DNA from: Pseudonocardia parietis
GTDB lineage: Bacteria > Actinomycetota > Actinomycetes > Mycobacteriales > Pseudonocardiaceae
DNA: 64,000 nt
NCBI RefSeq assembly: GCF_017876315.1
Contig: NZ_JAGINU010000002.1
Location: forward strand, 62,001-126,000
Direction: 5' to 3'
The translations under genes were made by a program, and so were the position numbers. This document shows positions 1-8,428 of the stretch, piece after piece. The notes under the pieces were generated by a model, which was not told where the DNA came from, made no database searches, and saw nothing but the letters and a program-made list of their open reading frames with translations. Position 1 is the stretch's first letter, and the number at the start of each line of letters is the position of its first letter.

Positions 1-79
1 CGTCGAGTCCACTCCGTCAACCGGCGGCCGATCCCAATTCGTCGCTCCAGGGCAGCAGCACGGATGACGTAGATGTTGC

Positions 80-177
80 TCAGGCTGTGGCGGTGCCGGA
101 GCCGACGCGCTTCGCCCAGGCGCGGTAGTTCGAGATGAGGTCTTGCTTCAGCTGACCGCGGGGCTTCACCTCGATTC
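80..177 (-). pseudogene. lsr2: Lsr2-like protein, C-terminal fragment
   Basis: About 32 codons on the minus strand end at 80 and are cut at 177 by the left IS3 copy. The visible peptide contains IEVKPRGQLKQDLISNYRAW, which fits the second half of an Lsr2-type DNA-binding domain (basic RGQ in place of the usual RGR AT-hook). The first half of such a domain (EREQIRSWAH) is cut at 37429 on the far side of the right IS3 copy. Together they would make one tandem-domain Lsr2 protein. I see no start of its own here, so it is a disrupted gene end. The first 79 bases hold nothing I can assign. Confidence 0.6.
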
Positions 178-207
178 TGAGGTTCCCCCGGTTTCCCGGA
201 GTCCGGG

Positions 208-1110
208 TCATCTGTGATCGTCGCGCTGGGATCGATGGTAGGCGTCCTCGTACTCGTCGGGTGAGAGCCCGCCGAGCCCGGCCTGGATCCGGCGGGGGTT
301 GTACCAGCCGTCGATGTAGCGCAGCAGGGCGTGCTCGGCCTCGGCACGAGTGGCGAAGGTGGTGCCCGGCCAGTACACGAGCTCGATCTTGAGCGTGGAC
401 CACAGGTTCTCAGCCAAAGCGTTGTCGTAACTGTCGCCTGTGGACCCTGTCGAGGGCGCGACACCCGCGTCGACCAGGCGCTGGGTGAATCGCAGCGCCG
501 TGTACTGGGCGCCCTTGTCGCTGTGGAAGATCAACTCTCCGGAGCGCACCTGACGCGAGCGCAGCGCATGATCCAGGGCGGTGAGCACCAACGCAGTGGT
601 CGCCCGCTCACCGGTGGCCCAACCGACGACCCGGTTGGCGAACGCATCCCGCACGCTGGCCAGCCACAGCACACCCTCCCCGGTGACCAGCCGCGTCAGA
701 TCCGCCACCCAAAGCCGGTTCGGCGCGTCGGCCCGGAAGTTGCGTTCGACCCGATCCGGGGCGGCGGTGTGGTTCGGATCCTGCCGGGTCGAGCCGTGCT
801 TCCAACCCCGACGCAGATGCGCGCCCTGCAGGCCGTGGGCGCGCATGATCCGCTCGATGCGCTTGCGCCCGACCCGCACGCCCTGGCGGCGCAGCTCCAG
901 CCACACCCGCGGCGAGCCATAGGTCGCGGCGTACTCGTTCACGCTGCGCACTTTGACGATCTGCTCGAGCAGTGCGGCATCGTCGAGCTCACGGCGCGAG
1001 GGATACTCGCGGCGGGTCCGCCAGTCGTAGTAGGTCGAGGCGGGGATGCCCAGGACCCGCAGTACGAGACCGGCCGGGAAGCCATGGGCGTCGATGAAGC
1101 TCATGACCAC
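208..1110 (-). CDS. IS3-family transposase OrfB (integrase catalytic subunit)
   Basis: This 300-residue protein has the IS3 OrfB layout: an N-terminal HTH_21-like region (YDWRTRREYPSRRELDD, YGSPRVWLELRRQG), then an rve-type DDE integrase core with D in WVADLTRL, D in FHSDKGAQYTA and E in YDNALAENLWSTLK. The C-terminus has the usual YNPRRIQAGLGGLSPDEYE. Its start overlaps the end of orfA by 10 bp in another frame, so the active transposase is probably an OrfAB fusion made by frameshifting, as in other IS3 elements. It is identical in protein sequence to 36496-37398. Confidence 0.95.
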   Translation of the reverse strand: MVMSFIDAHGFPAGLVLRVLGIPASTYYDWRTRREYPSRRELDDAALLEQIVKVRSVNEYAATYGSPRVWLELRRQGVRVGRKRIERIMRAHGLQGAHLRRGWKHGSTRQDPNHTAAPDRVERNFRADAPNRLWVADLTRLVTGEGVLWLASVRDAFANRVVGWATGERATTALVLTALDHALRSRQVRSGELIFHSDKGAQYTALRFTQRLVDAGVAPSTGSTGDSYDNALAENLWSTLKIELVYWPGTTFATRAEAEHALLRYIDGWYNPRRIQAGLGGLSPDEYEDAYHRSQRDDHR

Positions 1111-1412
1111 CTCCGGGTCGGGCCGATCTCGCTGGCGAAATACGCACTCGCCGCGCGCAGGACCTCGTTGACCCGCCGCAGCTCGGCGTTCTCGGCGGCC
1201 AACCTGCGGTTCTCCTCGACCATGTCAGTGCTTGGGCGGTCATGCCGTTCGCCGGCGTCGGCCTCGGCCTGACGGACCCAGTTCCGCAGGGCCTCGGGGT
1301 GCACGTTGAGTTGCTCGGCCAGCCGCTTGAACGACGGCCGCGGCTCGGACTGTCGATACAGCCGGACCGCCCGTTCCCGCAGCTCATCGGGGTACTTCCT
1401 CGGTGCTGCCAA
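1101..1412 (-). CDS. IS3-family transposase OrfA (helix-turn-helix)
   Basis: This is a 103-residue HTH_Tnp_1 (IS3/IS911 OrfA) protein. It starts at a TTG with a GGAAGGA ribosome binding site upstream. The N-terminal helix-turn-helix (KYPDELRERAVRLY... FKRLAEQLNVHPEALRNWV) is followed by a leucine-zipper-like coiled coil (VEENRRLAAENAELRRVNEVL) that multimerises OrfA with OrfAB. It overlaps orfB, as usual for the family. Confidence 0.93.
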   Translation of the reverse strand: MAAPRKYPDELRERAVRLYRQSEPRPSFKRLAEQLNVHPEALRNWVRQAEADAGERHDRPSTDMVEENRRLAAENAELRRVNEVLRAASAYFASEIGPTRRWS

Positions 1413-3147
1413 CAGAGCCTTCCTTCCCAGTCCCTAACCATGGGACCAGTCTTCGAAGACTCCGGCGAAGCGGGGGAAGCTCAGTCCACACTTCGCAGGC
1501 AGGGCTGTCGAAGACGCCGGTCAGGGTGTCCGGGTCGGTGGCGTGGTTGTTGTCCTTATGGATTTGCAGCGTCACCTCCCCGGTGCCGGTGAGGTCCAGA
1601 ACGCGGCGAGCGTCGTCGCCAAGGCCACGCAGCGGCATGAAGATCGCCATCTCGCTGCCCAGGCTGCGCCAGCCGTCCTGGTCGCGTTCGAAGACGATGC
1701 TGCGAGAGGCACAACCACGCAGGCGCACCGGAGCTACCAGACGTCCGCCGGGTGTGAGCTGGTCGAGCCAGGCAGCCGGGACCTCGTGGGCACCGACGGT
1801 AGCGATGACGCGGTCGAAAGGCGCAGTTTCTGGGTGGCCGAGTGCGCCGTCGGCGGCGACCGCCTCGACGTTGTCGATGCTGGCTGCGGCCAGGTGCTCG
1901 CGTGCTCCGGCGACGAGGTCCTCGTCGATGTCGATCGTGGTGACATGCCCGTCGGCGCCGGTGAGGGTGGCCATCAGGGCGGCGTTGTAGCCGGTGGCCG
2001 CGCCGAGTTCGAGCAGCCGTTCGCCGGGCTGGATGCCGAGCTGTTCGAGCATCATGGCGACGATCTTGGGCTGGGACGCGGCGCTGATTCGGGTGCCGTC
2101 GCCCTCGTGTTTGGTGTAGACGGGCTCGTCGGCGTACGCCTCGACCAGGGGGACGTCGGGCAGGAACAGGTGTCGGGGCACCTGCCGGAACGCGGCCTCC
2201 ACAGCGTCGGTGCGGACGGTGCCGTCCTTGACGAGGCGGTCGGCGAGCTTGGTACGCAGCTCGTCGGCGGAGCCGGTGGAAGCGTCACTGACGGTGGTTG
2301 TCATTGCGGGAACCCTAACGGTGTTGGAGGTGGTCCCGGCTGGTGCCTGCCGGGTAGGCGTGCTGTAAAAAACGGTGTCGACGGCCAGCGCGGCGAGGGT
2401 GGCCTGGTCGGTGCCGGAGAGACCGGCGCGGTTGGCGTGGAAGATGAAGTGGTGCGCCAGGACGGCGCGCAGGCCCCGCTCGAGGTGTCCGGCGCGAGCG
2501 AGTTCGGCGAGTTGGCGGCCGGCCGTGTCGAACGCTGTCCACCAGGTCTCGGGAACCACGTCGGGGGCGACGTCGGCGACCTTGTGCGTGTTGGTGGTCA
2601 TCAGTCGGCGCACGGCTTGGCTCAACCGCTCGGTGTGCGGAGAGTTGTTGGAGTGGGGTTGGGCGGTGGGCCGGAGCGCAGCCACCTTGTCCCAGACGTC
2701 GCCCTGCTCGAACCAGTCCAGCCCGGCGGCGCGCAGCATCGAGCTGAACAGCAGGACGGTGGTCTCTCTCTGACCCAAGGCAGCGGGTTTCGTGGCACGG
2801 GCGAGGCAGTGGCGACTGTCGTGGTGAAACAGCGAGTGCGCGATGTCCATCGCGGCGGGTCCACCGAAGGCAAGGGTTTCGGGTTCGTAGATGCCGCGAG
2901 TCCAGCGCGCGAGATGCCCATCGGCCTCCAGGTCGGACAGCAGCGTGTCGACCGCTTTCGTCTCGGGGTTGACCGGTTGGTAACGCAGCCGCCAGGCGGG
3001 TGTCTTGCGCAGGTGCCACCACGTGTCGAGTTCGCCGTCCTGTTGGGCCTGGTCGAGAGCGGGTACGAGCAGGGTCGCGGCGGTGTGCTCGGCCGTGGTC
3101 GGGTCGGCGAACTCGACCAGGTAGTGGTGCCAGCTGTCCGGCAGCAT
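1384..3147 (-). pseudogene. FxLD-system methyltransferase (SpaB_C + PIMT), 3' end cut by IS3
   Basis: The product belongs to the lanthipeptide FxLD methyltransferase type. Residues 1 to about 280 resemble the thiopeptide-type SpaB C-terminal domain (start LPDSWHHYLVEFAD; WWHLRKTPAWRLRY). Residues about 290-554 are a protein-L-isoaspartate O-methyltransferase (PIMT) domain with SAASQPKIVAMMLE and the SAM-binding LLELGAATGY near residue 379. PIMT-type tailoring enzymes methylate an Asp of the modified peptide, leading to succinimide or isoaspartate. From codon 555 the frame runs into the left IS3, so the last 33 residues are IS-encoded and the native C-terminus is lost. The catalytic core looks intact, so activity may survive. 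It lies 45 bp after lanC in the same operon. The ATG at 3147 gives the expected N-terminus. Confidence 0.85.
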
Positions 3148-3192
3148 CAGCGCGGAATCTCCTCTCGGTCGGACGGATCGCGTTCGGACGGA

Positions 3193-4443
3193 TCAGGTGA
3201 TGAGCAGGCCGGTGCCCCAGCCTGTCGCGGGCTCGATCTCAGCGGCGAGGGCAGCTAGGCCGACCCCGGCAGCGCCTTCGAGGAAGCCGGGGCCTTCGGG
3301 AACGGCCTGGGCGCAGGCGCGGTGCAGCATCTCGGTGGCCAGCGCGCGGAGTCGGGAAGCGGCCGGCTCCGGTGTGTCGATGGCGGTATGAGCGGTGATC
3401 CGGGCGGGTCCGGCGTAGCCGTGGCACAGCGAAGCGTCGCTGATCAACGCATCCTGTTCCGGGTCGGTCACCGCACTGATCACGGCTTCCTCGGCGATCT
3501 GGCGGCGATCGGCGTCGTCGAGGGCCAGGGCGGCGAGGTGCAGGGTGCGGGCGATGCCCGCTGTTCCGTAGCACCAGCTCGGGCGTCGGCTGGCCCCGCT
3601 GTGCCGCACGTACATCGGCGTCGAACGCGCCTCGTCTCGGGTGACCATGTAGGGCCACCGGTGCCCGCTCGGAGTGCTTATGCGCCAGGAGTCCAGCCAC
3701 GCGCAGATCGTCGCGACGGCCTGGCGCTGCCCGTCCACGGCGATGCCCCGGCGCAGGGCCTGGGCCAGCAGTGCCAGCGGGCCGCCGATGCCGTGTGCTA
3801 CGCCGAAGTTGCCGTGGCCTCCGGGGAACTCGTCGTCCTCGTGGCCGGTGGGACCGGTGAGGGTCCACCACCCCGGCAGGGCCTCTCCTTCGACCATCAC
3901 CGGTTGGGTGAGCCGCACGAGGGCGCCCAGAACGGCCGGCAGGGCGGTGCCGTCGGGGTCGTGGTGCAGCAGATGGGCACCGAGACCAGCGAGGCCCCGA
4001 ATCGTGTCGAACTCGGCCATCTGCGGCAACATCCCGACGACGTCCATGCGCTCGTGGGCCTTGTCGACGCGGTTGTGGGCGTCGGCGGCGATCTGCCGGG
4101 TCAAGGGCGTGAGGGCGGACTGGTACGTGCCGGGACGGACTGTGGCGGCTCCCGCGAGGGCGCGCGCGACTGCCGGCGCGCCGTAGAACAAGCCGGTGCT
4201 CGCTCCGGCGGTGATCGGCTTGCTGGTGACGGCGGTCAGCCAGTCATGGGCGCGGTCGAACGGCCGTATCCCGGCGGCTGCCAGCTCGATGTGCAGCAGT
4301 GCCACACCAGGAGCGCCGTGGGCGAGGGATTGGTGCCACCACGGCTCGTCCGTGGGCAGGTGGGGGGCGTCCGGCCGGGCGAGGCGATCGGCGATCCCCG
4401 TCGCGTACTCGACCGCGGCATCCGAGGCGAGGTCGGCGTTCAT
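3193..4443 (-). CDS. lanC: Lanthionine synthetase C-like cyclase (LanC)
   Basis: This 416-residue LanC adds Cys thiols to dehydroalanine or dehydrobutyrine made by LanB, closing (methyl)lanthionine rings. Zinc ligands are visible as C291 in SWCYGTAG and C340-H341 in SLCHGYAG; H217 in NFGVAHGIGG is the conserved catalytic-region His. Length fits stand-alone class I cyclases. The ATG at 4443 overlaps the lanB stop (ATGA), showing translational coupling, so an upstream in-frame ATG inside lanB was not chosen. The methyltransferase gene follows 45 bp downstream. Confidence 0.93.
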   Translation of the reverse strand: MNADLASDAAVEYATGIADRLARPDAPHLPTDEPWWHQSLAHGAPGVALLHIELAAAGIRPFDRAHDWLTAVTSKPITAGASTGLFYGAPAVARALAGAATVRPGTYQSALTPLTRQIAADAHNRVDKAHERMDVVGMLPQMAEFDTIRGLAGLGAHLLHHDPDGTALPAVLGALVRLTQPVMVEGEALPGWWTLTGPTGHEDDEFPGGHGNFGVAHGIGGPLALLAQALRRGIAVDGQRQAVATICAWLDSWRISTPSGHRWPYMVTRDEARSTPMYVRHSGASRRPSWCYGTAGIARTLHLAALALDDADRRQIAEEAVISAVTDPEQDALISDASLCHGYAGPARITAHTAIDTPEPAASRLRALATEMLHRACAQAVPEGPGFLEGAAGVGLAALAAEIEPATGWGTGLLIT

Positions 4444-7400
4444 CGCGGTCCTCCGGTGCGGGCGGCGAAGGTCAGGGCCGCGGTCCGGGCCAGGTAAAGG
4501 CACACCGCCTTGTCGTCGGGCTCGATGCCGTAGGCCCGCAGGAAGTGCGTGTGCAGCAACGAGCCCAAGGCGGCGTCCGGGTCGACGCCCTCGGCCTCAG
4601 CCCCGGACAGGTGCGCTCGGTAGGCAGCTACGGTCTGGGCGCGCTCGGCCCATGTCGCGACGACCGAAGCCGCACCCGGCGTGCTGCGCAAGGCGCGGAA
4701 ATTCTCGGAGGGGTCGGCGAGGCATTGTGCCTCGGTGAACACCGGCCGGGGCACGACGGTAGGAGGTTTGGCCGGGACATGGTCGACCAGCCACCGCATC
4801 CCGGCCTCGGTCCCTCCCATGAAGGCGACGGCGATGGCGGCGAAGTTCGCCGCGGCCAGAGCATGGTCGTGCGGTCGCGCGGGCCAGGCGAGCTCGGCGA
4901 GCACGGCGCGGGAGTCAGCCGTGAAGAACGCCTCGACGGCTGATAGTGCCGCACCTGAGCCCCAGCGGCCGGTCTCCGGGTAGGAGGTCGCGAAAGCGAT
5001 GTCGCGCAGCAGGCCGAGGCGGCGGAGCCGGTCGGCCCAGGCGCTGACCCGGCCGGCCGCCTCGCCGAACACCACTGGCTCAGTGCTGAGGAGACTGATC
5101 CGCAAGCGCAGGTAGTGCTCGTTGCCCTCGCGGAATCGCAGAAACCACCACCGCGGTTGGGCATCGCCCCACTCCGCCAGCAGTGCGGGCAGGTGCTTGG
5201 CGAGCACGGTGTTGTGACGTTGCGGGTCGCCGTAGAGCTTGGCGAACAGCATGGGGGAACCACCCGGCGACAGCCCGTGCTCACCTGGCCGGACGATCCG
5301 CTGGGGCGTCGGGCGCGGTGGCCGCGTCGTGGCCTGCGGCTGACAGCTGGCCATGGGCACGACGACGTCGTGAGCACGGCCATCGAGCCATCCGGCGGCG
5401 TCCTCAGCGGGTCCTTCCTCCAGCACCGCGTGGGGGTGGGTACCGAGGTGCTCGCGCAGCAGGACCCGGTGTGCGTCCTCGACGAGATCGAGCGGCAACC
5501 GCCAGTCCCCGTCGACCAGGAACACCGCCTGCGGGAGGCGGCGGCGGGTGCGCCACTCGGCCAGGGCGCTGTCCCAGGTCGCCCAGCTGGAGGTCCGGTC
5601 GGGAAGGTCGGCTGCGGCCAACCGCCACCGGGCCGGGGACAGCACGATGCGGCCGAAGCGCAGCCGAGGAAGAAACGGCAACGTGGCCGCCGTGCCCCAG
5701 TCGAAGTCGGTGACCTCCGCGCAGTGTGCGCGGGTCAGTTCGACCAGGAGGCGGGCCAGCGGCGGAGTGTGTTTGCGTAGGTTGAGTGCGTGCAAGCCCC
5801 ACGCTTCGACCCTCGCGCCGAGGGCGGGTGCGGTCAGATACAGGCGGTCGCTGTCGCAACTGACCGCCAAGTCCGCCGCCGTGAGGACCGCCGTTGACGC
5901 GGCGGTGTCGCGGTGTTCGGCGAGGCTGACGATGGTTGGCAGGACCTGGGCGCTGCGGGCGACGTGTGCGGTGGCGGGGTCCAGAGGCGGGAATGACAAC
6001 TGGGCCTGGATTACCCCGTCAGACGCGGGCGGGGCGAGCGGCGTGATCAGCATTCGGCGGTCGTGTTCGTCGAACAGGTGCAGGAAACGGCCGCTGACGA
6101 CGCCGGCCGATCGCGAGACTGAGGTAACGACGAGCTGGAAGTTGCCCTGCTTCAGGGCTTGCAGGCTCGGGGAGTCGACACGGGCGCACAACTCGAGGTG
6201 CGAGGGCAGCCGCATCGAGTGCACAGGCGCCAGCTCCAGCTCGGCGATCAACCTCTCGCCGAGGACGACCTCTTGCTGACCGTCCAACGCGGCGGCCTGG
6301 GCCAACGCCAGCAGCCGTTCGTCCCGAGGCGTCTGCTGGGGTCGTGTGACCACTCCGCTGGTGCCGGGGTAGCCGTCAGGCCAGCCGATCCCGCTGTCGG
6401 CAATGACCTCGAGCAGTGGCACCTGTGCGCCGGTGCCGAACCGCTGGTAGAAGCGTCGGTGGAAGTCCGCCCAGGCTGCCGTACTGCTGGCGCGGGAGGT
6501 CAGGCGCGCCAGGACCAGCGCGGCACGTTCCGCTTCGCGGGCGACTGCGCTGGGGAGCACGACGTCCAGGTCCAGCCGCAGGTCGACCGTGACTGGGCTC
6601 CGCCGTGACGGAGCCAGGCGGCTCATGGACGCGGCGGCGTCGGTCCGTAGCCTGCGCCGCGCTTCCGCTGGGCTGTTCCGATGTCGCCGCAACATGTCGT
6701 GGATGTCGTTCAGCGTCATGCACCGCTCGGTGGCAGCCTCGCCGACCGTGGCCAGCTCGCGCACCAAGTGGCCAAGTGCGTCGGGCTCCGTGCTCGGCGC
6801 ATGGAGGTTGGTGACGAGCACGCGACGAGCGACCAACGTGGCCAGCAAGCCGGTCACCGTGCTCCCGGCGGTGCTCGGGAACTCGGCCTGTACCTGCTCG
6901 CGCATGTCATCGAAAGGAATCGGTGTCCGCGCAGCTCGCACGGCCGCGCGCACCGGGCCGGTGTAGCGAAGTTCGACTTCGACTGCGCCGGTGCCTCGAT
7001 GGTTGACGGTCGGCTGGTACGGAACCACAAGCCGCTCACCGCGCACCATCAACGTGGAGTTCGCGACGAGGACCAAGCGCTCCAGGATCTCGGCCTGACC
7101 TTCCAACCGTCGGATGACCTCGGCCAGCCACCCGGCGTCGGCCGCAGCGTCCGCGCGATGATCATCACCCCAACGCTGAGAGGGATCCGCGTCGAACCGC
7201 GCGGCGGTGACCCCGGCGAACAAGCCGTTGGGAGTCGGACGGCCGGTCAACCGTGCCAGGTACCGCAGAACGGACAGCACCACGCGCCGGGATTCGCGCT
7301 CGCTGGCAACCTGAGCGCCACACAGGTTGTGGACGCGGTCAGCAAGGACAGGGCTGGCCAGGCCGATGGCGTCACGGACGGCTTCGACCTCCCACACTTC

Positions 7401-7553
7401 GCGCAGCCAGTCCACCCACGCGGTGACGGCGTCGGCCCCGGTCGCGGTCAGCGTCGGCCACGGCGGAAGTTTCAGCTCGCCCTCTGCAACAGCCCGGACC
7501 AACAGGCCACCCGCGGCTCGAAAGCCGACGCGGTCGGGCAAGGCCGTGGACAC
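4440..7553 (-). CDS. lanB: Full-length lantibiotic dehydratase (LanB)
   Basis: The product is a class I lanthipeptide dehydratase of about 1037 residues. The N-terminal part (about 1-730) is the glutamylation domain, which uses Glu-tRNA to activate Ser/Thr of the precursor (SERESRRVVLSVLRYLARLTGRPTPNGLFAGV is the conserved N-terminal block, quoted only to GRPTPNGLFAG). The C-terminal part (about 760-1030) is the SpaB_C elimination domain (FAKLYGDPQRHNTVLAKHLP; WWFLRFREGNEHYLRLR). I chose the GTG at 7553 because GGAGAGG lies just upstream. It overlaps lanC by ATGA and lies 81 bp downstream of the precursor gene, separated by a strong hairpin. Confidence 0.92.
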   Translation of the reverse strand: MSTALPDRVGFRAAGGLLVRAVAEGELKLPPWPTLTATGADAVTAWVDWLREVWEVEAVRDAIGLASPVLADRVHNLCGAQVASERESRRVVLSVLRYLARLTGRPTPNGLFAGVTAARFDADPSQRWGDDHRADAAADAGWLAEVIRRLEGQAEILERLVLVANSTLMVRGERLVVPYQPTVNHRGTGAVEVELRYTGPVRAAVRAARTPIPFDDMREQVQAEFPSTAGSTVTGLLATLVARRVLVTNLHAPSTEPDALGHLVRELATVGEAATERCMTLNDIHDMLRRHRNSPAEARRRLRTDAAASMSRLAPSRRSPVTVDLRLDLDVVLPSAVAREAERAALVLARLTSRASSTAAWADFHRRFYQRFGTGAQVPLLEVIADSGIGWPDGYPGTSGVVTRPQQTPRDERLLALAQAAALDGQQEVVLGERLIAELELAPVHSMRLPSHLELCARVDSPSLQALKQGNFQLVVTSVSRSAGVVSGRFLHLFDEHDRRMLITPLAPPASDGVIQAQLSFPPLDPATAHVARSAQVLPTIVSLAEHRDTAASTAVLTAADLAVSCDSDRLYLTAPALGARVEAWGLHALNLRKHTPPLARLLVELTRAHCAEVTDFDWGTAATLPFLPRLRFGRIVLSPARWRLAAADLPDRTSSWATWDSALAEWRTRRRLPQAVFLVDGDWRLPLDLVEDAHRVLLREHLGTHPHAVLEEGPAEDAAGWLDGRAHDVVVPMASCQPQATTRPPRPTPQRIVRPGEHGLSPGGSPMLFAKLYGDPQRHNTVLAKHLPALLAEWGDAQPRWWFLRFREGNEHYLRLRISLLSTEPVVFGEAAGRVSAWADRLRRLGLLRDIAFATSYPETGRWGSGAALSAVEAFFTADSRAVLAELAWPARPHDHALAAANFAAIAVAFMGGTEAGMRWLVDHVPAKPPTVVPRPVFTEAQCLADPSENFRALRSTPGAASVVATWAERAQTVAAYRAHLSGAEAEGVDPDAALGSLLHTHFLRAYGIEPDDKAVCLYLARTAALTFAARTGGPR

Positions 7554-7582
7554 GGGACACCTCTCCAAAGCGACGGATGGAA

Positions 7583-7622
7583 ACCGGACGCCCGCCCAAG
7601 AAGCCCCTGGCGGGCGTCCGGT
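7583..7622 (-). terminator. Hairpin between precursor and lanB (attenuator candidate)
   Basis: A perfect 14-bp GC-rich stem (arms 7583-7596 and 7609-7622; ACCGGACGCCCGCC and its complement) with a 12-nt loop lies 12 bp after the precursor stop and before lanB. It probably terminates most transcripts after the precursor and lets some read into lanBC, the usual way to keep precursor in excess of enzymes. There is no U-tract, so it may also act by stabilising the precursor mRNA 3' end. Confidence 0.7.
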
Positions 7623-7634
7623 CGCTCGTGACAA

Positions 7635-7820
7635 TCAGGCGGCGCTGATGCAGGTCGACTTCTCGCACGTCGTCCCGCAGCCGTCATCCGTCATGTTGAT
7701 CAGATGCGCCGGGTCCACCACCTCGACCAGCGTGATGTCGAGGTCGAACTCCGAGCCCATCTCGACCTCCGCGGCGGGCGTGGCCACCGTGGTCGGCGAC
7801 CACTCCATCTGAACCGTCAC
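7635..7820 (-). CDS. lanA: FxLD family lanthipeptide precursor
   Basis: This 61-residue peptide starts at a GTG with GGAGG 4 nt upstream. The leader carries the family motif FDLD (EFDLDITLVEVVDP), equivalent to the FNLD box that LanB/LanC recognise in class I leaders. The C-terminal core is rich in ring-forming residues: DDGCGTTCEKSTCISAA has three Cys and five Ser/Thr. Asp residues before the first Cys are possible targets for the PIMT-type methyltransferase. It is the first gene of the minus-strand operon precursor-lanB-lanC-methyltransferase. No dedicated protease or exporter is nearby. Confidence 0.92.
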   Translation of the reverse strand: MTVQMEWSPTTVATPAAEVEMGSEFDLDITLVEVVDPAHLINMTDDGCGTTCEKSTCISAA

Positions 7821-8270
7821 AGATCCTCCTTCGTGGGTTTTACGCTCCGAGTCCCGGCGAGTCGGCCGTGACTTCGCCCGCCAGGCGGACCAGCCCGGAA
7901 CTCGACCGAGGTACCGAGCGCTCCCGCCAGCACACCCGCGAGCGGAATTCCATCGAAGTGGAGGGCAGTCCTACCACCACACACCCCTCGACGGCACGTC
8001 CCGGTGAAAGACGCTTCCGGATACTCGGGCTGCGCCGAAGCGGAAGCTCGCCCGGACCGCAGCGATATCAGTCAAACCCCTGGTGATCAACGATAGCCAG
8101 AGCGCCGACGCGGCGTCGATGAGGCGGCAATGAGGCGTCATCACCTCTGACCTGCATAAACGCCTTTTCAGAGGCGGTAGTCCGAACGGGTACAGCTCGC
8201 CGAGCGGGTGATCAGCCTTGACCCGTAGCTGGCTATCGTGGCAGGTGACCGACGGGGTGAGGTGGTGTTC
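7821..8270. promoter_or_regulatory. Divergent intergenic region, lanthipeptide operon / XRE regulator
   Basis: These 450 bp separate the minus-strand lanthipeptide operon from the plus-strand XRE regulator and must hold both promoters. I see no gene and no convincing -10/-35 pair. Base composition is slightly less GC-rich around 8060-8240 (gatatcagtcaaacccctgg, gcataaacgccttttcagagg), the most likely promoter stretch. Confidence 0.4.
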
Positions 8271-8428
8271 ATGAGTGACCGACGAGATGCCTTCGCCGCG
8301 CGGCGTGAGCAGATGGGCTACACCCAGGAGAGCTTCGGCGCGGCGGTGGGCGTGGAGTTCTCCACGGTCGGACGCTGGGAACGCGGCACCCTGACCCCGC
8401 AGCCGTACCGTCGACCGTGTTTGGCTAA

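Larger units (their letters stand above)
178..1483 (-). mobile_element. IS3-family insertion sequence, left copy
   Basis: The element is 1306 bp with imperfect terminal inverted repeats of about 26 bp: TGAGCTTCCCCCG at the orfA end and TGAGGTTCCCCCG at the orfB end, giving the TGA...TCA ends typical of IS3. It carries overlapping orfA and orfB on the minus strand. It matches the copy at 36123-37428 over its whole length; I noticed one silent difference in orfA (near 1257). The orfA end truncates the lanthipeptide methyltransferase and the orfB end abuts the lsr2 C-terminal fragment. Flanks (ttc and gtc) show no target duplication. Confidence 0.95.

Noticed and set aside
331..1272. Long plus-strand frame across the left IS3 copy, repeated at 36334-37275
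   Set aside because: It is the antisense of the transposase genes and has no family features; high GC makes such frames common.
178..1483. Target-site duplication for the individual IS3 copies
   Set aside because: Three- and four-base flanks were compared within and between copies in all pairings and do not match.
1543..3258. 571-codon plus-strand frame
   Set aside because: Antisense to the methyltransferase and lanC end; Gly/Val-rich with no recognisable domain.
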